Shown here: in pieces, positions 6,701-8,601 of the stretch
How positions within the stretch are numbered: the first letter of the stretch is position 1
Layout: each line of letters begins with the position of its first letter
Assembly: GCA_947456845.1 (NCBI GenBank)
Contig: CANGUJ010000141.1
Coordinates: forward strand, 1 to 8,601
Length of the DNA stretch: 8,601 nt
Source: Burkholderiales bacterium
GTDB taxonomy: Bacteria; Pseudomonadota; Gammaproteobacteria; Burkholderiales; JAEUOS01
Direction: 5' to 3'
Position numbers and translations under genes: made by a program
The notes under the pieces: generated by a model
Databases searched by the model: none
The model's input: only the letters and a program-made list of their open reading frames with translations
What the model was told of the DNA's origin: nothing

Positions 6701-7188
6701 CCCAGCTGCTGGCCGGGGTGGTCACGCAGTTGCGCACGGCGATGACCCGGCGCGGCAAGATGATCATCCTGGAACTCGACGACGCCACCGCGCGCATCGA
6801 GGTCATGCTGTTCCAGGAACTGATGGACCAGCACCGCGAGATCCTCAAGCCCGACGAACTGCTGGTCGTCGCCGGCCGGGTGCGCGAAGACCGCTTCTCC
6901 GGCGGCGTGCGCATCGGCGCCGAGCGCATCATGAGCCTGGCCGACCTGCGGCGCAGCTACGGGCGCGGCCTCAGGCTTTCGATGAACGGCCAGGCCGATA
7001 CCAAGAAGCTGATGGACCTGCTGGGCCCGTACCGCAACGGCCCCTGCCCGGTCACCATCGAATACGACAACGGCCGGGCGCGCTGCACCCTGCAGATGCC
7101 GGACGCCTGGCGGGTCACGCCGCGCGACGAGCTGCTCGCCGGCCTGCGCGACTGGCTGTCCCCGGCCGGCGCGGAAATCCTCTATTGA
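3730..7188 (+). CDS. dnaE: DNA polymerase III subunit alpha (replicative polymerase)
   Basis: This is the catalytic subunit of the replicative DNA polymerase: a C-family enzyme of 1152 residues, the normal size for proteobacterial DnaE1. Domains in order: N-terminal PHP domain (about 6-280, FVHLRLHSEYSVTDGL); polymerase palm with GPGRGSGAGS (371-380), catalytic Asp415 and Asp417 in PDFDIDF, and the third Asp569 in KFDFLGL; fingers with SVGKHAGGVLIAPG (521-534), YRPGPMELIP (650-659) and GYGFNKSHAAAYA (758-770); a helix-hairpin-helix region (about 815-895); the clamp-binding motif QVSLF (922-926); an OB-fold (about 992-1070); and a C-terminal tau-binding-like domain. PHP metal ligands are partly lost (HLR for HLH, TDL for TDH), as in E. 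coli, implying proofreading by a separate DnaQ. The start is chosen because the conserved PHP strand follows at once; its ribosome-binding site is poor. All polymerase signatures are intact, so this is the essential DnaE rather than the shorter mutagenic DnaE2. Confidence 0.98.
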   Translation: MPAPRFVHLRLHSEYSVTDGLARIDDIIGRARADGMGALGLTDLANLFGMVKFYKAARGRGVKPIVGIDAWISNPAERDKPTRALLLATSREGYLRLCTLLSRAWLTNQNLGRAEIERHWFRDSEGGTAGLIALSGLLAGPWAGDIAQALAAGNSDAAEALANEWAALFPNRFYLEIQRAGPSALRAHGETLLRRIVALGRRLRLPVVATHPIQFAGADEFRAHEARTCIAEGYMLGDQRRPRNYGEDQHFLTQDEMAARFADIPQALANAVEIAQRCNLELVLGKPKLPLFPTPDGSGLDDYMARLSHERLGLRLATLYPDPGARAEAAPRYVKRLDFEIATIVKMGFAGYFLIVADFINWAKNNGVPVGPGRGSGAGSLVAYSLGITDLDPLAYNLLFERFLNPERVSMPDFDIDFCEAGRDRVIDYVKQKYGVESVSQIATFGTMAAKAAVRDIGRVLDLGYGFCDGIAKLIPFQPGKTITIRMAREMEPALADREAREEEVRELLALAEQVEGISRSVGKHAGGVLIAPGKLTDFCPLYTQGGAEGVVSQYDKDDVEAVGLVKFDFLGLTTLTILDWAERHIRELHPDLADFSCARLPLDDPKAYEVFKKANTVAIFQFESRGMRDMLIGAKPDRFEDIIALVSLYRPGPMELIPSFIERKHGREKVTYPDPRVEPILSETYGIMVYQEQVMQMAQIIGGYSLGGADLLRRAMGKKKAEEMAEHRQIFRDGAAKNGLSAATADEIFDLMEKFAGYGFNKSHAAAYALLAYHTAYLKAHHPAAFFAANMSASMDDTDKVQVLAADAKANGVKILAPDINLSDYRFRPVEPMALRYGLGGIKGSGESAIESIIAARREAPFTSLFDFAKRVDKRLVNRRTIESLVRAGAFDTLEPDRAALLASVGIAMEAAEQAEQSAAQVSLFGGSDEAANREPDLLRTLKWTERDRLLNEKMALGYFLSGHLFDAYAPEVRRLVRTPLAAIAPREDAQLLAGVVTQLRTAMTRRGKMIILELDDATARIEVMLFQELMDQHREILKPDELLVVAGRVREDRFSGGVRIGAERIMSLADLRRSYGRGLRLSMNGQADTKKLMDLLGPYRNGPCPVTIEYDNGRARCTLQMPDAWRVTPRDELLAGLRDWLSPAGAEILY

Positions 7189-8276
7189 ACGCCCCGGCCG
7201 ACGCGCCCGATCTCGCGCGCCTGCGCCGCGCGCTGGTCGTCAAGCTGCGCCATCACGGCGACCTGCTGTTGACCGCGCCGGTGTTTTCGGCCCTCAAGGC
7301 CCACGCGCCGCATCTCGAGATCGACGCCCTGGTCTATGCCGATACCGCCGACATGCTCTCGGGGCACCCGGCGATCTCGCGCCTGCACGTGGTGGACCGG
7401 GCCTGGAAGAAAGCCGGCCTGGCGTCGCGGGCCGCCGCGGAATGGACGCTGTGGCGCACCCTCCGGTCGCGCGCCTACGACCTGCTGGTGCACCTGACCG
7501 ACCATCGGCGCGGCCTGTGGCTCGCCAGGACCCTGGCCGCACCGGTCACGGTGGCCCCGGCCAGGCGCGGCGACGCCCGCTGGGCGGGCGCGTTCTCCCA
7601 CCTCTACAGCCTGCCGAGGCAGGGCAACACGCGGCACACCGTGGAGGTCAATCTGGACGCCCTGCGCCGCATCGGCGTGTTCCCGGCCGACGACGGGCGC
7701 AGGCTCACCCTGGTGCCGGGCGCCGCGGCCGAGGCCCGCGCCGCGCAGATACTGCGCGACCACGACCTCGTGCCGGGCGGCTTCACGGTGCTGCACCCGG
7801 CCTCGCGCTGGCTGTTCAAGACCTGGCCGGCGGAGCGCACCGCGCAGCTCGCCACGCGCCTGGCCGAAGACGGCGAGCGCATCGTCATGACCTGCGCGCC
7901 GGCCGAGGCCGAGCTTGCGCTGCTGCGCCGCATCCGCTCGCAGGCGCCGGCGCAGGTGGTCGACCTGGGCGGGCAGCTGGGCCTCAAGGACCTCGCCGCG
8001 CTCATCGCGCGCGCGCGCATGTTCGTCGGCGTCGACTCCGCGCCGATGCACATCGCCGCCGCGGTCGGCACGCCGGTGGTGGCGCTGTTCGGCCCGTCCG
8101 GCGAGGTCGAATGGGGGCCATGGGGCGTGGCGCACCGGTCGGTCACCTCCCTGAGCCACCCCTGCCGACCCTGCGGCAACGACGGCTGCGGCGGCAGCAA
8201 GGTGAGCGAATGCCTGACCACCCTGCCGGTGTCGCGCGTGCTTGACGAGATCCGCTCGCTCGCCGGCGGGCGATAG
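7185..8276 (+). CDS. waaQ: Heptosyltransferase III-like LPS core enzyme (GT9)
   Basis: This 363-residue GT9 glycosyltransferase probably adds a side-branch heptose to the LPS inner core from ADP-heptose, at the cytoplasmic face of the inner membrane. Seen are VVKLRHHGDLLLTAPVFSAL (18-37), matching the WaaQ N-terminus with the catalytic-base position at Asp26; IDALVYADTADMLSGHPAI (46-64); a donor-side loop TVLHPASRWLFKTWPAER (201-218), like the PTARQIFKCW of E. coli WaaQ; and FVGVDSAPMHIAAAVGTP (280-297), the nucleotide-sugar-binding signature. A C-terminal cluster places cysteines at 327, 330, 335 and 343. The start is the TTG overlapping the dnaE stop as TTGA. It is the only usable start nearby that keeps the HGD motif: downstream ATG, GTG and TTG codons fall after it, and no ATG or GTG lies just upstream. 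Translation is thus probably coupled to dnaE. The family is firm; the exact acceptor is less so. Confidence 0.88.
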   Translation: MNAPADAPDLARLRRALVVKLRHHGDLLLTAPVFSALKAHAPHLEIDALVYADTADMLSGHPAISRLHVVDRAWKKAGLASRAAAEWTLWRTLRSRAYDLLVHLTDHRRGLWLARTLAAPVTVAPARRGDARWAGAFSHLYSLPRQGNTRHTVEVNLDALRRIGVFPADDGRRLTLVPGAAAEARAAQILRDHDLVPGGFTVLHPASRWLFKTWPAERTAQLATRLAEDGERIVMTCAPAEAELALLRRIRSQAPAQVVDLGGQLGLKDLAALIARARMFVGVDSAPMHIAAAVGTPVVALFGPSGEVEWGPWGVAHRSVTSLSHPCRPCGNDGCGGSKVSECLTTLPVSRVLDEIRSLAGGR

Positions 8277-8292
8277 GCGGCGGGCGCGCGCC

Positions 8293-8601
8293 ATGCGGCT
8301 TGCCATCGTCCGGCAGAAGTACAACCCGTACGGCGGCGCCGAGCGCTTCATCGAACGCGCGCTGGCCGCCCTGGCGGCCACCGAGCAGGTGGACCTCACG
8401 GTGATCGCGCGCCAGTGGCGGCCGCGCCCGGGCGTGCGCTTCGTGGCGTGCGATCCGCCCTATCGCACCTCGCTTGCCCGCGACCGCTCGTTCGCGCAAG
8501 CGGTCAATGCGCATCTGGCGGCCGCGGGCGGCGCTTTCGACATCGTGCAAAGCCATGAGCGCATTCCCGGCCTCATGCTGTACCGGGCCGGCGACGGCGT
8601 G
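8293..8601 (+). CDS. WaaG-like GT4 glycosyltransferase, N-terminal part
   Basis: The first 103 residues of a GT-B fold, family 4 glycosyltransferase are present; the gene runs off the right edge. MRLAIVRQKYNPYGGAERFIERAL matches the acceptor-side N-terminal fold and the glycine-rich loop (GGAER) of GT4 enzymes. The stretch SFAQAVNAHLAAAGGAFDIVQSHERIPGLMLYRAGDGV closely parallels E. coli WaaG, the UDP-glucose:LPS alpha-1,3-glucosyltransferase (there NKMPGLDVYYAADVC). A role in extending the LPS core after heptose addition is the best inference, and the WaaQ-like enzyme immediately upstream agrees with this. The ATG lies 16 bases after the upstream stop, with AGGCGG (8275-8280) as a rather distant ribosome-binding site, so the two are probably co-transcribed. 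The donor sugar cannot be told because the C-terminal nucleotide-binding half is missing. Confidence 0.8.
   Translation, partial: MRLAIVRQKYNPYGGAERFIERALAALAATEQVDLTVIARQWRPRPGVRFVACDPPYRTSLARDRSFAQAVNAHLAAAGGAFDIVQSHERIPGLMLYRAGDGV

Noticed and set aside
4303..6834. An 843-codon open frame antisense to dnaE
   Set aside because: Long antisense frames are common opposite GC-rich genes. The translation is His/Gly/Ala/Arg-rich with no recognisable domain, while dnaE on the other strand has every family motif.
8006..8018. Alternating CG run that could form Z-DNA
   Set aside because: It is only 13 bases long, inside a conserved coding segment (IARARMF) and explained by high-GC codon choice.
7182..8399. 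A 405-codon minus-strand frame opposite the GT9 gene
   Set aside because: It is a shadow frame; the plus strand carries clear GT9 signatures through the same stretch.

Overview
The window reads as a high-GC (mostly GC-rich codons, strong third-position G/C) chromosomal segment from a Betaproteobacterium. This is inferred from the Bug/TctC-type solute-binding protein, a family greatly expanded in Burkholderiales, from the proteobacterial type of DnaE, and from WaaQ/WaaG-like lipopolysaccharide core enzymes. The genus cannot be fixed from the sequence alone. No transposase, integrase, tRNA, rRNA or CRISPR array is visible, and there is no gene-free stretch longer than 161 bases.

Left half (1-3647), a small metabolic or accessory patch. 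An Asp/Glu-racemase superfamily enzyme (+) converges on a flavin-dependent monooxygenase of the acyl-CoA dehydrogenase fold (HsaA/HpaH-like, -). A 161-base divergent intergenic region follows; it holds a candidate promoter and two inverted repeats. Next come a solute-binding-domain protein with no signal peptide (+) and, after only 3 bases, a convergent Bug-family periplasmic binding protein (-). The Bug protein appears to lack an internal block of about 55 residues. No membrane transporter subunits, no flavin reductase and no regulator gene lie in the window. A shared catabolic role for carboxylated or aromatic compounds is therefore an inference from protein families, not something the layout proves. 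The strands alternate, so these genes are not one operon.

Right half (3730-8601), a tight co-directional run: dnaE (replicative DNA polymerase III alpha), then a heptosyltransferase III-like GT9 enzyme (waaQ-like) that overlaps dnaE by 4 bases with a TTG start, then a WaaG-like GT4 glycosyltransferase 16 bases further on and cut by the window end. This probably forms one transcript joining the replicative polymerase to LPS inner-core synthesis.

No clearly new biological system was found. The observations most worth following are the shortened Bug protein, the two binding or catalytic proteins with altered key residues (Cys to Ser in the racemase-family enzyme, Asp lost in the solute-binding protein), the palindromes ahead of the monooxygenase gene, and the TTG-coupled dnaE-waaQ junction.
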